Assembly: GCA_030280995.1 (NCBI GenBank)
Contig: JASXTE010000016.1
Coordinates: 20,214,501 to 20,278,500, forward strand
Source of the DNA: Hemileia vastatrix
Lineage: Eukaryota > Basidiomycota > Pucciniomycetes > Pucciniales > Zaghouaniaceae
Direction of reading: 5' to 3'
Length of the DNA stretch: 64,000 bases
Below are positions 45,387 through 57,610 of the stretch, in pieces. Each line of letters starts with the position of its first letter. The first letter of the stretch is position 1. A model generated the notes under the pieces. It had not been told where the DNA came from and made no database searches. It worked only from the letters and a program-made list of their open reading frames with translations. A program made the position numbers and the translations under genes.

Positions 45387-48274
45387 CACAGGGAGAAATA
45401 AAAGACAACTGATAGGAAAGTTTTTTTTGAGCAATTATAGAGTAATCTATAAAGTAACCTTTGAGGAACCCTATTTTTAGTATTTGAGCCTTTGTACAGA
45501 TAAAAGTTGCAAACATGGTTTTGAATAATTTGGAAATCTGATTAAACAGTGACTCTTTCAACAGAGATTTCAAATAATAAGCACATTGAAATACTCAAAT
45601 ACCTCATTTAAAACAAAAACCTTGGAAAATTTTAAATAGTATTTTTGCCTAATTCCATAGGTGTAACTAATTGTTTGTTTGATTGGCTAATCTTTTTTGG
45701 AAGACAAATTTAAATTTAATAATCCTCTACACTCATATCATTCTCCATCATAAGCTACTCTTCCTTTAATCTTTGAATATTGATAGATACTTATTAAAGA
45801 ATAAATTTGAATAAACATATCAAAATAGTAAAACATCATTTATGCATATAGCGTTATTAGCAGAAATGTTCATAATTTTCTTGAAGAAGAAGAACAGATT
45901 TAATTAAAAGTCAGGTTGATTTTTGAAACCCTATGCAGCCAAAAATCAGTGCTGCAATCTGTGAGGAATATGAAATTTTCCAAATAATTATAGGTATATA
46001 TTTTAAAAATTTTAATAAACACTTACAAGATCATAATTTGGTCTAGGTTGTATAATTTTAATATTATTGAAGCTAGTAGAAATGTGCATAGAGAAATATG
46101 TTTTCACTAATCCATGAAAATTTTTAATATTCCAGACCAATTGATTTAATATTCCATAAAATATATGTCTATAAGTTGCGCATCCATTGAAATTAAAAAA
46201 GTTCTGAAAATTTGAAATTTCAATAGAAAAAGACCCCCCCATATTTATAAAACCAATCAATTTTACATTACTGAAGAACAAAGTCAGGTAAATTTATTGA
46301 AAGTATTTTTCACCAACATGAATTTTTTTAATGAATAAGATAATTGGGATAAAATTTTCCATACATATATCAATATTCATCTGAAATAAGTTATCTCACA
46401 TGCTAGAAGGTGTCTCCCCCCAACTGAACTTATATAGTCCAGGGAATAATATGGACCGTCTAGCAGGTGCCAATTTTTTTCTCATATTAAAAAACTAAGT
46501 GTAAATAATATATAAAAAGTAAATAATATTTAAAAATTTGAATTCAATTTCATATCTGAAATTTATATGTCAATGTAATTTTTCATGATGAAAAAAAAAT
46601 TTCATCCACAGTTAACATCAAAAATTGTTCTTCCAGAGGTGAAATTAAAGGTGCTACTTCATTCAGCCTGAATAATTACAAACCCTTATTCAAAAATATT
46701 TTCAATAAATTTTTGGATTCCTTTTAGCACCATAGTATTAAAATTTTACATTTTCTAATGAAATCCATTTATCCAAAGTAAATTGAAAATATTTTTATCC
46801 ATGATGTACCAGAAGTAGAAGACATAAACTTGATATGATTGAAAGAAATAATTTAAATACATATATATTTAAACAAAATTATCAATTTTTTTTAATTCTC
46901 AAATTTATTTTTTCCATTCTTTTGACATCCCAAAAATATTTTTTTATGAAATATACCATGTTACCCTAATACAAAGTCACAATGAATAATCAAACACATG
47001 TTTAGTTTATGAAATTTTGATTTTAAACAATGTAGATTAAAATTTTATAAAAGCATTTCTTTTAAATAAAAATTAAATAAAATAAAAAATATTAACAGAA
47101 AGGAAAGAGAAAATTTTTGTCTAGCTCCATATATACTTACATTTTGACCCTTTTTTATCCTGTGTACATTTTTATTAGCCTTTTTTTCACCCCCTGGGGC
47201 CCCCACCAGGCCTGACTTGGGGCTAAGAAAGGTCTGACAATGTGTCAAGTTAGTCTTATTAAAAATATCTTAGTTTTATCAAAAGAAACTGACAAATTTC
47301 CTAAAGTCTTTTTGGCACATGACTTCAATCACAATTCAAGTCATATGCTTGAAAAGATGCTGCGTCTTTTTGGCATGTAACTTCAACTTCAATTCAAGCA
47401 TTAAAACAGTGAGAGAAAATTCAAAAAAATGCAAAAAAACCAAAAACATCAAAAGAAACATAAAAAAAATGTAAAAAAATTCAAAAAAATTTGAAAAAAA
47501 TCAAAAAACACCAAAAAAATCCAGAAAATCTCAAAAAAATTCAAAAAATTCAAAAAAAATCAAAAAAATCCAAAAAAAATCAAAAAAGTCAAAAAAAGTC
47601 AAAAAATTTGAAAAAGTATAAAAAAATTCAAAAAATACAAATAAAATCTAAAAAAATCTAAAAAATTCAGAAAACTTCAGAAAACTTCAAAAAACTTCAA
47701 AAAAAAATCCAAAAAAATGAAAATTGTTCAAAAAAAAATTCATAAAATTCAAAAAAATTTAAAAAACTTAAATGAAGTGCTATTAAATTTCAAAAAATTC
47801 ATAAAAATTACTTAAAGGCCAAAAAAAATCTATAAAAATCTAACAATGCTAAAAATTTTAAAAATTCTGAATATCAATAGAAAATTAAGAAATGATTTTA
47901 ATAATCAGCAGAAAATAAAATAAAAGCTTAATAAATTTTAAAAATTGAATAAAAAATTTGATACAATTGAAAAAATTGAGGAAATTATTCCAAAAATATA
48001 TAAAATAAAAAATAAGATAAATATGTCCTTTTTTAAAGAGATTTGGTATTTTTTTATTTTTTTACTTGAAAATTCTTGTCTCATACCAACTCCTGATTTG
48101 TTTTTTTCAAGGAAAGTTGAAGCATAGATGATAAAAATTTTGATCCTTGATTCATGAGGCAACCATTCTTCCAAAAAATAGGGTGACTGGAGTTACTAAT
48201 GAGATTACTCTTGGGGTAGTCTGAGGGACAAACAAAATGAGTTTCCTACAAGTTGTCTTTTATTTTACCCTCTG
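45387..48274. mobile_element. 2.9-kb non-coding TIR element with 3-bp duplication
   Basis: Ends are CACAGGGAGAAATAAAAG on the left and, reversed, CAGAGGGTAAAATAAAAG on the right. Inverted similarity continues through GACAACT and GTAGGAAA, and a subterminal AGAGTAATCT is shared. A perfect GAT duplication (45384-45386, 48275-48277) flanks it, and its removal restores the Gypsy-C protease frame. No ORF over about 90 codons is convincing. CAC-type ends and a 3-bp duplication suggest a CACTA-like non-autonomous element, though ends near CAGAGGG also recall hAT. Confidence 0.75.
47400..47790 (+). repeat. Low-complexity tract of TCAAAAAA units
   Basis: About 390 bases of imperfect TCAAAAAAA/TCCAAAAAAA repeats inside the 2.9-kb TIR element. 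The strand is strongly A-rich with almost no G. Confidence 0.85.
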
Positions 48275-48600
48275 GATGTTTGTGGAGCCTCAGGGAAGGT
48301 TGATTTTTACATCGCCAAAGGAACAGTAAAAGCTGTTTTGGGTGAGCCATTCTTGATGGATTTTAAAGCAAGAAGTGGCTATCAATTTAATTTTGTAACC
48401 AGTTTAGAGTTTACTGGTGAAGATAAAAGGAGACTCCACATGAGGTTACCATCCCCTAAAAAGGATGGTTGGGAGACCAGGCCTGGTTTGTCTTCAATGT
48501 GCCAGTGCATGGACTGTTGTAAGAGAAGAGGAGAAGTGGGTGCTGCCTGTGGTTTTTTGGAGTGAGGCTCAGCCTCTAGTTAGAGTTTTTCTACCTAAGA

Positions 48601-49358
48601 GTGATGAGGGCTGATCACCCTAGTGCTACAACTTCTCCCCAAGATAAGGAAATCCCAGGTTGTAGTAGTTCAGCTCCCTTGGAGATATACAAAGTAGATT
48701 TTCAACTTTCTCTTTTATATGTTTCTCTTCTCTGAAAATATTATTCAGGTTTTTTAAGTTTTTTATCAATTAACTTTTTTCTCTGAATTTTCTCAATTAT
48801 TTTTAATTAAAGTTCAAATAAGAAGATTGGTTAAATATCTTTTTTAAAAGATATACAGAAAGCTGTGGGTAGTGAGATTGGGGTCTAAAAGTAAGTCCTC
48901 CCAATTGTGAATTGCTAGGGCTTCTTCTACACCTTTCAAAAACATTACCTTGGCCACACCTGTGAGCATTAGGGAAGCCCCTGTTATTTTTGTAGGTTAA
49001 AATAAAACTCATGAAAAGAAAAAAAATTACAAGATAACTGAAGATGATCAAGAAAAAAATTTAAAGATAATTAAGAAAGAAGACAAGAAATATTTTTTGA
49101 AGATCATCAAGATCAATTTTTGGACCTCCAGCATGAGAATAAACTGCAAAATTTTAAAAGATGTGATTCAGCAGATGAATCAAGATTTGAAGATTTAGAA
49201 GATGCTTGTTAAGATGAAGATGTGGAATTGTGGAAAGTTTTTGGAGTGGTGACATTTGGTAATAAAACAATATGGAAACCCTTGGTTTTTGTTCCAGGTC
49301 TGGTGGTGAAGATATCCTGAAGATCCCTCAAGTGGAAGGTGGAGCTTAAAAGTATGAA
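48601..49358 (+). other. Decayed Gypsy-C linker between protease and RT
   Basis: No open frame over 60 codons is seen on the plus strand. Short charged Lys/Glu-rich stretches near 49000-49130 may be remnants of the linker. No other element boundary was seen here. Confidence 0.4.
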
Positions 49359-50400
49359 ATGATAGCACAGAAGATTAGGCCTTTAAACAAGCCTATGCCT
49401 GTAGGGTTAAGTCCTCCTTTGTCAATATATCTGTACTTCAATCCTCTGGTGAATAATCCTCCTAATTTTTTAGAGACAGCTAGGGTGACTGTGGAAAGGT
49501 TGAAAGTTGTTAATTTCGGTCCTTATGGGCGGTTTTCTGATGAGCAAAAGAAGTTGTTGTTCAATGTTATTGTGTTAAAAAAGAAAGCTGTGGCATTTGT
49601 TGAAGGGGAAAGGGGTGTTTTGAAACACTCTTATGGAGAACCTTAATTTTTTCCTGTGGTTTGTCAAAAACCTTGGCAAATCAAAACTATTCTGATTCCA
49701 GCTGCAATCAGGGATGATTTTGTAGAGATTTTTAGGGAAAGAGTCAGGACTGGTGTATACAAAAAGTCAAAATCTAGTTACTTAAGTCCTGTTTTCTGTG
49801 TAAAGAAGCAGAATGCAAAGATGAGGGTGTTTCATGATCTTAGAGCCTTAAATAGAGTCACTATCAAGAATAATGGTATGCCGCCAAGTGCATAGGTTTT
49901 TGTGGAAGCTATTACTGGAAGGGTGTGTTATGGTTTTGGTGATATTATGGGCGGTTATGATGAGAGGGAACTTCATATAAATTTAAGGCCACTTACAACT
50001 TTTGAGACTCCTTTGGGAAGAATTCAGCTCACTAGTTTGCCTCAAGGAGCAACTAATTCAGTAGCTGTATATCAAGCTCAAATAGCTTGTATTTTTCAGG
50101 ATGAGTTTCCTACTCATGCTGGTATTTTGATTGATGATTGTGGAATCAAAAGACCATCCACTGATTATAGTAATGAGGTGCTGAAGGAGAATCTGGATAT
50201 ATGAAGATTTGATTGGGAATATGCAATTACTCTAGAAAGAGTGTTGTTTAGGATTGAAAAGGTTGGTTTGACAATTTCTGGGTCAAAATTACAATTTTTT
50301 TTCCTGCTTTAGAAATTTTGCGTCATGTGGTATGTAAAGAGGGAAGGATTATGACAAAAAAAAGATTAATAAAATTCAGTCATAGCCAAGGCCTATAATT
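49359..50400 (+). pseudogene. Gypsy-C reverse transcriptase
   Basis: Frames 49359-49646, 49656-49895 and 49902-50204 read on from each other with single stops between. Motifs are V-F-C-V-K-K, R-V-F-H-D-L-R-A-L-N, D-I-M-G-G-Y-D-E-R-E-L, L-P-Q-G-A-T-N-S and I-L-I-D-D-C-G. The last keeps both Asp residues but has Leu where Tyr or Phe is usual. The tail reads L-E-R-V-L-F-R-I-E-K-V-G-L-T-I-S-G-S-K. This resembles a rust-type Gypsy pol distinct from the chromodomain families here. Confidence 0.75.
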
Positions 50401-50421
50401 ACTACCAAAGTCAGGGGATTT

Positions 50422-51072
50422 TTGGGGGTGTTTGTGTATGTCAGGATTTTTATTAAAGATTTTTCTTTGTTGGAATTACCTTTAAGGAGGCTGAACAGGA
50501 AAGATGGAGATTGGGAATGGACAGAAGAGTGTGAAGAGGGTGAAGAGGCTTTTCAGAAGATGAAAAAGGTGGTACTTGAAGATATTATTCTTCTCAAGTT
50601 GGCTTATGGTGTTGGCGCTGGAAATATTTATCTGGAAGTGGACTTAAGCTATATTTATTCTAGTTCTGTTTTGTCTCAGAAAGATATAACTGGTAGTTTC
50701 ATGCCAGTAAGTTATGAGTTGGTGGTGTTTAATGAGGTGGAATCTAGATATTCTCAACCTAATTTGGAATTGTGTGGTGTAGCAAAAATTTTGAAGAAGC
50801 TGAAAACTGTTTTGTGGAGGAAGCATTTTGAGCTGCAGGTGGATGAAAAATCCTTGGTTCAGATTATCAACACACCTAGTCTTTCAAATTCCCCAATGAC
50901 TAGGTGTGTGGCATTTATTCAACATTTTTCTTTTGACCTGGTACATAAACCTGGAAAAACTTTTATGATGTCTGATGCATTATCAAGGAAGCCACATACA
51001 TATGAAGATTCTGATTCTGAAGAATTTGATAAAGATATCCCAGTGGTTAGGGCTAGAACAAAGGGTGCATAA
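50422..51072 (+). pseudogene. Gypsy-C RNase H
   Basis: A 216-codon open stretch begins in the RT-connecting region (G-V-F-V-Y-V-R-I-F-I-K-D-F, P-L-R-R-L) and enters the RNase H-like domain (E-V-D-L-S-Y, S-S-V-L-S-Q, Y-S-Q-P-x-L-E-L-C-G-V, H-F-E-L-Q-V-D). It ends K-P-G-K-T-x-M-M-S-D-A-L-S-R. It is the longest intact part of Gypsy-C. Confidence 0.75.
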
Positions 51073-51381
51073 GATTTTTCTCTCCTCCCACAAGAGGTTA
51101 AACTGACTGGGTCTGATCTTGATTCTAGTGTTCATGATGTTCTTATGGATGAAGATGGATTTGTTGTTTTGGACAGTTCATAAATAGAAAATGGTGTTTT
51201 TTTTAGTGAACTAGACTCTCTTAAGATTCAGTGGAAATAGAACTATGTGCCAAATTTTAGGGATTGATGTCCTGGTTGGGCTGTTCAAGTGGCTCATGTG
51301 CACACTGGTGATTTTGATGACAGGGTTGTATGTTTGTATGTTTCTTTTTTGGATTTTTAAGATGAGACCTGGGGTAGTTCT

Positions 51382-52634
51382 GTGTTTTATTTTACTATGG
51401 TTGTATATAAGTTAACCTTGGAGAGGCCAGATAGCTGTGATGATGATACTTGGCTTGTAATCAGGAAGAAGAGTCCTGGATTCTATGTGTCAGGAAGAAG
51501 GTTGATGAGGAAGAGACATCAAAGTCCTCAAGTAGCGGTGACTCAGAAGAATGGTCAAGAAGTTGTGATGAAGTCTTTTCATGAAGACCTTTGTCATAGA
51601 GGCTTTGTGAAGAATTATAGAGGAGTAGTAGACAAATTTTGGTGGCCAGATATAAAGTTGGCTTTTCAGGGTTGGGTTCAATAATATGAAGAATGTCAAA
51701 GAAGAAGTCACTTTAAACCTAAAGAGGTTGGATGTGCTACTGGAGAATCAACTGTGTTTGAGAGAGTCATTCTAGATTCTGTCCATATTAAAGAGGGTAG
51801 GTGTAAATAATTAATTGTTGCCAGGGATAATTTGTCTGGCTGGGTTGAGGCAGTGCATCTGGTGAATTTGACTGCCAAAAATGTGGCAGAGTTTTTGAAG
51901 AAGGAATGGGTGTTAAGAAATGGGTTGATGAAGTTGGTGACTGTTTATGGTGGGCCAGAGTTTTAAGCTGAATTCAAAGAAGCTGCTACAAGTATTGGTT
52001 CTAAAAATAGAGTGGCTACACCTTATTATCCTGAAGCTAAAGTCATGGTTGAAAGAGGCCATCAAGTTATCAAGACCACTGTGGTGAAGATGTGTTGAAA
52101 TAGCACCAAAAAGTGGAGAATTATTTACCCTTGGTTTTATTTACTGATAGGGTCACTGTGAAAAGGAAAACTGAATTTTTCCCTTATAAATAAATGTTTG
52201 GACAGAAAGCTGTTCTATCAGTGGATTTAAAAGCTGTCTCTTATCTTTGAATTGATTGGGATGATGTGTGCTCAACAAAAGATTTTCTCTGTGCCAGGAT
52301 GCAACAGTTGGAATGTAGAGAGGAATGTCAAGAGAAGGCATACTCTAGAATGATGAAGATAAGAAATCAATAATTCAGATACTGGGACAAGAAGTTGGCT
52401 CATAGACTCAGGAATCCCTTCAAACCTAGTTGTTTGGTTTTGGTGTATAATAGACGTTTGGAGAGTAAGTGGGGAAAAAGGTTTTCTGACAGATGGAATA
52501 GGTCTTACGGAGTCAGATCTCAGGTTCCTGGAGGTTCTTATGTTTTGGAGGAGTTAGATAGCGCGGTCTTAAGGAAGAGAGTGGCTGCTGACCAAGTTAA
52601 GAGATTTTACCCAAGAGGCACTAGAAGTGAATAA
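51382..52634 (+). pseudogene. Gypsy-C integrase
   Basis: A frame at 51382-51684 carries the zinc-binding start (H-E-D-L-C-H-R-G-F, W-W-P-D-I). The core follows with stops: V-I-L-D-S-V-H-I keeps the first Asp. V-T-V-Y-G-G-P-E-F has Tyr at the expected second Asp. V-M-V-E-R-G-H keeps the Glu. A C-terminal frame at 52395-52634 (F-K-P-S-C-L-V-L-V, S-Y-G-V-R-S-Q, G-G-S-Y-V-L-E-E-L-D) ends the protein. The lost Asp alone would abolish strand transfer. Confidence 0.72.
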
Positions 52635-52831
52635 GATTGACTCCACAATGAGGATAATCTATGGACCATTATTTAAATATGGGATTTTGGTGATTCTGTG
52701 AATATTTTTTGTTGGAAACTTGTTTGTTAGAAGTTACCCATGGGTGGGGCTTCTAGATTTGATCTTGGAAAGTGTAGTGGTAACTGATGGGCTGGCTGCT
52801 CTATCAACAGTTGCCCCAGATTTTCTGTTTC
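52635..52831 (+). other. Gypsy-C 3' non-coding tail, left part
   Basis: After the integrase stop the tail begins and is interrupted at 52831 by Gypsy-B copy 2, continuing at 62557. From about 52730 it holds the first copy of a diverged tandem repeat whose second copy starts near 62720 (shared GGGGCTTCTAGATTT, then TGGAAAGTGT). Confidence 0.65.
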
Positions 52832-54332
52832 TTTCAGGCTGAGGTCAAGTACAAAGACGTGAACTAGCTTGAATAGTCAGTTGTATAGAAGATTTTAATG
52901 GTCCTATATGAATACTGTAGTTTAAATCCAACAAATAAAAAAATATAATCAAAATTAAAGGTCTTAGTAATATAATTCTCACTTTTTTTATATATGGCTT
53001 ACAATATTTTTAGTTGGTAGAAAAATAGATTTTATAATTCAGATACTATTCAAAAGTCTTATAAAAGTACTAATTGATATGTATTGTAATTTATTTGGTT
53101 ATATTGGTTAAATTGTAATGATAAAGAATGTAGAAACAAGACCCAAAAACCTCCTCCTTTTATACATACTGAGTTCCCCAATGATTCCCTTTATGTACCA
53201 CCCAATACACAGCTAATGACGCCTCCAAACCACTAATAGACATGCCCATCAACATTCCAAGTAACCCATGACATGATTAGAAGAGTAACAACCGTCAAAA
53301 TCCTGTATTAATAAGGAAAATCCATCAAAATTAAAGAATAAGATAAAAAGAGAGTATATGCATATTAAACAATAATATAAAAGATTAAAGAGGAAATTTT
53401 TAAGGTTAATAATAGCTTAATAATAAGGGAGAATCACTGTAGAAACAATGGTGCTAATCCTGAAATTATACTACGTGAAATTCCCATTCAAAAATACCCA
53501 ATATTGACTGAGAAACCACCCAAATACTCAAAAAAGAGCATGAGATGTGGGGTAACTACATGCAGTCCTTGGCAGGCGCTTGCTCGGGTAAATCCTTGAC
53601 TAATCTTAGGTGAATTTGAGCATGGTAGTAGAATAAGGCGCCAAGAGTGAGGTTATTAATGAAATTAGAGCATATAAAGAGGGTCAATGCATTATTAATT
53701 AAGCTAGGACACTAAATAAGCGCCTGTTGCCTATTTTAGTGTGCTTCCCCACAGTGGGCGTAGAATGTGGGGTAATTATAGTGTGAAAAATCTAAATTTT
53801 CTGAAAATGAAGCTATTCACATGGGAAAAAAGCAGGCAGTATGTGGCCAGTACACAGAAGCCATTTCTGGCATAAAAAACACCAAATTTGAAAAGTGTTA
53901 TTTTTATGCATTTAAATAGCCAAATCAATAGTTCTAAATGAGAAAAATTGATCTGTCAAAGCACATTTTTGATATTCTCAAATTTATGGCGCATATAGTC
54001 AACTTTTAAGTGAAATAAAGCACATTTCTTGTTTTTTGCATAAAACAGTGAAAATAACAGCTTTAAGTGTACTTAAAAATTATGTAGCCTTATAATTAAG
54101 GCTCTTAAGATTACCATAACATATTCCAACTTAATATTAAGTACATAAGACTTATAAAAGGTGGATATATGCGTGTATATAAGGTGTTATAATGGCATAT
54201 TTTGTATATTATCATAATTTTACTTATGTATACTGTTTGTGTACTCTTAATTATTATTCCCATGTATTGTTCATGTGTTTAACATAACTTATAAGTAATT
54301 TTTACTCATTCCTGGGGATATACAGGCTGACA
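52832..54332 (-). repeat. Gypsy-B copy 2 3' LTR
   Basis: It is the same length as its partner (1501 bases), with scattered substitutions and ending GGCTGACA. The adjoining polypurine-type tract in element orientation reads GGGTGGGCGAG (54333-54343). Confidence 0.92.
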
Positions 54333-54514
54333 CTCGCCCACCCAAAAAAAACAATAAAAAAATGATAAGTTATACATTTTTATTTATTTATTTGTTTAAT
54401 TTTCAGGTATTCAGATTCATTCTGTAGCATTAAAGATTATACTTTAAAGAAATAAAACATAATATATTATTATGAGTACAGGTATTTTAACCTCTCAGCT
54501 GGTTGAACAGAAAT

Positions 54515-57500
54515 TTATTTCTGTTTAAATTTTTTAAGAAGGGTGGATAAATTAGAAATTTCTTTTTCAGGTATCCATTTATCAAATTCATTTGATTTCC
54601 CTTTAAATATTAATAAATACTCAGTTCCTTTTTCTTTAGTAAGGATTCTTTTCTTGAGTATTTTTTCAATCTCTTCTTTTTCCACAATTTCTTCAGGTTG
54701 CTTTTTAGGCCTTCCCCTTCTTTTTGGAAATAAGTCAGGATCATTTGCATGGTAAGGTTTCAATAATGAGATAGGGAAAACTGGATGTTTCCTATCATAT
54801 GGAGCATATAATATGACTTCCACTGCATTATTACCAACAATTTTGCTTACTACAAAAGGTCCTACAAAGGGATCCTTTAATTTAACATTACCTTGTAAGT
54901 TAAAATGTAGTGTTGATATGAGGACTTCATCTCCCTTTTTGAATTCAAATTCTTTATGAGATTTATCCCACCTTTTCTTTTCATATTCAAATGCTTTTTG
55001 GATGCATTCTTCTGCATTCTTTCTACACATTTGTTGCATATGAATAAAGGATTTAGAACCAGGGTGTATATCTAACCTTGGTAATTTATTTAAATGATTT
55101 ACTAGGGTATTTGGTACGTATCCCAGCCAGAGTTCAAATGGTTTCTTCTCTGTTACAGAATGAGTTGTGCTGTTATAAGCAAATTCAAGGCCAGGAATTA
55201 ATGTTACCCAGTCATGTGTAAATTTCTCATTGTCTTTGTATTCCAATCCAAAGGCACAATATCTTCTGATCATGTCTTCTAGAGTTTGTATCATTCTCTC
55301 AGCCAGCCAATCAGTTTGTAGATGGTGTGCTGTAGACAATTTCAATTGACAACCTGATACTTCCATCAAAGATGTCCAGAACTCTGAAGTGAATTTAGGG
55401 TCTCTGTCAGAAATTATGGCTTTAGGGAACCCAGCAGTATTCATCATCTGAGTCCACCATAGTAATTCCAAGTCTTTTGCAGATACCTCTTTATGGGTAG
55501 GGATAAATTTACACATTTTTGTTAATCTAACTACTATTACCCAGCAAGAATTGAAACTTTCTTTTCCTGCTAATGGCAATCCAGTTATAAAATCCATGTT
55601 TATTATTTCCCATGGAGCTTTTGGCTGCTCTATTTGTTGTAACAACCCAGCTCTCTTCCCAGTTAATCTTTTAGATTTCTGACAAGAGTCACATGTTTCA
55701 ATGTATTTTTGTACATCCTCTTTCATGTTTATCCACCAGGCTGTGTTTTTAACTCTAGTTAATGTTTTGTTAAAGTCAAAATGACCAGCTAAGATGTCAT
55801 CATGACAAGTACTTAACATTAACTCTTTCATAGAAGGTGGTATCACTATTACATTACTTAACTTTTTCCTGTAATATATGTATCCATCTTCAATTGACAG
55901 TTTACCTTTTTCCAACCCATTTCTGTACTTTGGAGGTAAGGTTTTAATCAATGCACTCATGGAGGCATTAGTTGGATCATTTAGAATGGTAGATAGTTTA
56001 GTCAAATCTTTATCAGATGAATAATTTTCCAATATAGTTTGCATAAATTCTTCCTCTAAATCCACTATATAAATCCCAAATATATGTATAAGCTCTTTTT
56101 CAGGTACATAAGCTGGGTTGTCAGCATCATTTGGCAAAGGACTTCTGGATAATAAATCTGCATTAGAATGCAATGTTCCTGCTCTGTGAGTAATTGTCAT
56201 TCTTCCTCTGTACTCCTGTACATCTAGTTGCCATCTAAACATGTGCCTATTAGGGGTTTTCATGTTTAGTAATGACTTTACTGCACTGAAATCTGTTATA
56301 AGCTCAAACTTCTGGTCTTCCAGATAGTAATGAAGTTTCTCCAAAGCCCACACCATGGCCAAAAATTCAAGCTGTGTTGAACCATACTTTAATTCTGTTT
56401 TTCTTAAGGTTCTGGATGTATAAAAGATGACTATTTCAGATAATTTTCCATTTATTATCTGTTTCTGCTGTAAAGCAGCCCCTAACCCTATGAAGCTTGC
56501 ATCAGTGTACAAGATAAAAGGTAGGGTGAAATCTGGCAGTCCCAATATTGGAGCTGACATTAAAAATTCCTTTAATTTATTGAAGGCGTGTTGTCTTTCA
56601 TTATTCCAAATGAAAGCTTCATTTTTCCTGATTAATTTTGTTAAAGGAGCTGCAATGGATTGGTAATTTTTAATGTACTGTCTGTAATATCCAGACATAC
56701 CCAAAAAACTTTGAACCTCTTTTAAATTTTTAGATATACCAATGTTTTTTATTGCTGCCACCTTATTCTGGTCAACACAAATTTTTAATCCAGATACAAC
56801 ATGTCCAAGTACTTTCAAGGATTGAAATCCAAACTTACATTTCTTTAATGCAATTGTCATATTAATTTCATCCATCTTTTGAAAGACTCTTTCTAGGTGA
56901 TTTAATTGTTCATCATATGTTTTTTAAAACACTATGATTTCATCAATATAGACCAAAAGCCATCCTTCAACCATTTCCTGATGGAAAACACTATCCATTA
57001 ATTTTTGGAAGACTGAAGGCGCATTTTTTGGGCCAAATGGCATTCTCACATACTTAAATATACCCATATGTGTGGTTATTAATAAGTAATTTTGAGAATT
57101 CTTTTCCACAGGAATCTGGTGGTAACCCTTGTTTCCATCCAGACAGGAAATGTATTTTGCTACATATAAGGTAGCATGGATAGAAGCTATCCTTGGTAGA
57201 GGGTAAATATCATCTATAGTGTATGTATTCAGAGCTCTATAATCACCACATAATCTTGCCTTATTTTTTTCATAAGAGATTAATACTGGTGAAATAACAC
57301 AATACTTAGGTGTTGTTTCTACTTTTTCAACAAAACCCATTTCTAACAAATTTTCATGTTGTCTTCAATATCTTTCCTTTTTGCAGGAGAAGCTGGGTAA
57401 GGTTTCTTTTTCAAGCTGCCAGGAATATTATCCAAATCAAAACTTAAAGAGATTTTCATCTCATGGTCTTTGACCAATCCTAGTTCATTTGAACCATGAG

Positions 57501-57610
57501 CAAATGCCATAGGATATGATTTAATTAATCTCAAAATATTTTCTTCTTCAATTTTTGAGAGTTGTGGACTGAAAGAGGCCTTTTGGATTTCATTATCCAA
57601 TTCAACCATT
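54515..57610 (-). pseudogene. pol: Gypsy-B copy 2 pol: RT, RNase H, integrase, chromodomain
   Basis: RT start lies in frames 57609-57343 and 57349-56924 (L-C-G-D-Y-R-A-L-N, L-D-G-N-K-G-Y-H-Q, M-P-F-G-P-K-N-A-P). The catalytic box reads Y-I-D-E in place of YIDD, just before a stop. The remaining 786 codons (56875-54515) are uninterrupted: RT thumb, RNase H (Y-T-D-A-S), integrase zinc finger (C-D-S-C-Q-K-S), N-M-D-F, I-S-D-R-D-P-K-F and L-A-E-R-M-I-Q with intact catalytic residues. The terminal chromodomain has E-Y-L-L-I-F-K and D-K-W-I-P. A frameshift near 57345 and the YIDE change are the main lesions. Confidence 0.88.

Larger units (their letters stand above)
45231..48600 (+). pseudogene. 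Gypsy-C protease, split by a TIR element
   Basis: The 5' half ends V-K-L-D at 45386. The 3' half begins at 48275 with V-C-G-A-S-G-K-V-D-F and continues V-L-G-E-P-F-L-M-D-F. The join is in frame once one GAT duplication is removed. The active-site region upstream reads L-V-C-S-G-L, with the expected Asp lost, followed by a frameshift. The gene would cleave the polyprotein. Confidence 0.65.

Noticed and set aside
47945..48174. Overlapping ORFs of 60 and 78 codons on both strands
   Set aside because: They overlap on opposite strands in low-complexity AT-rich DNA of a non-coding TIR element.
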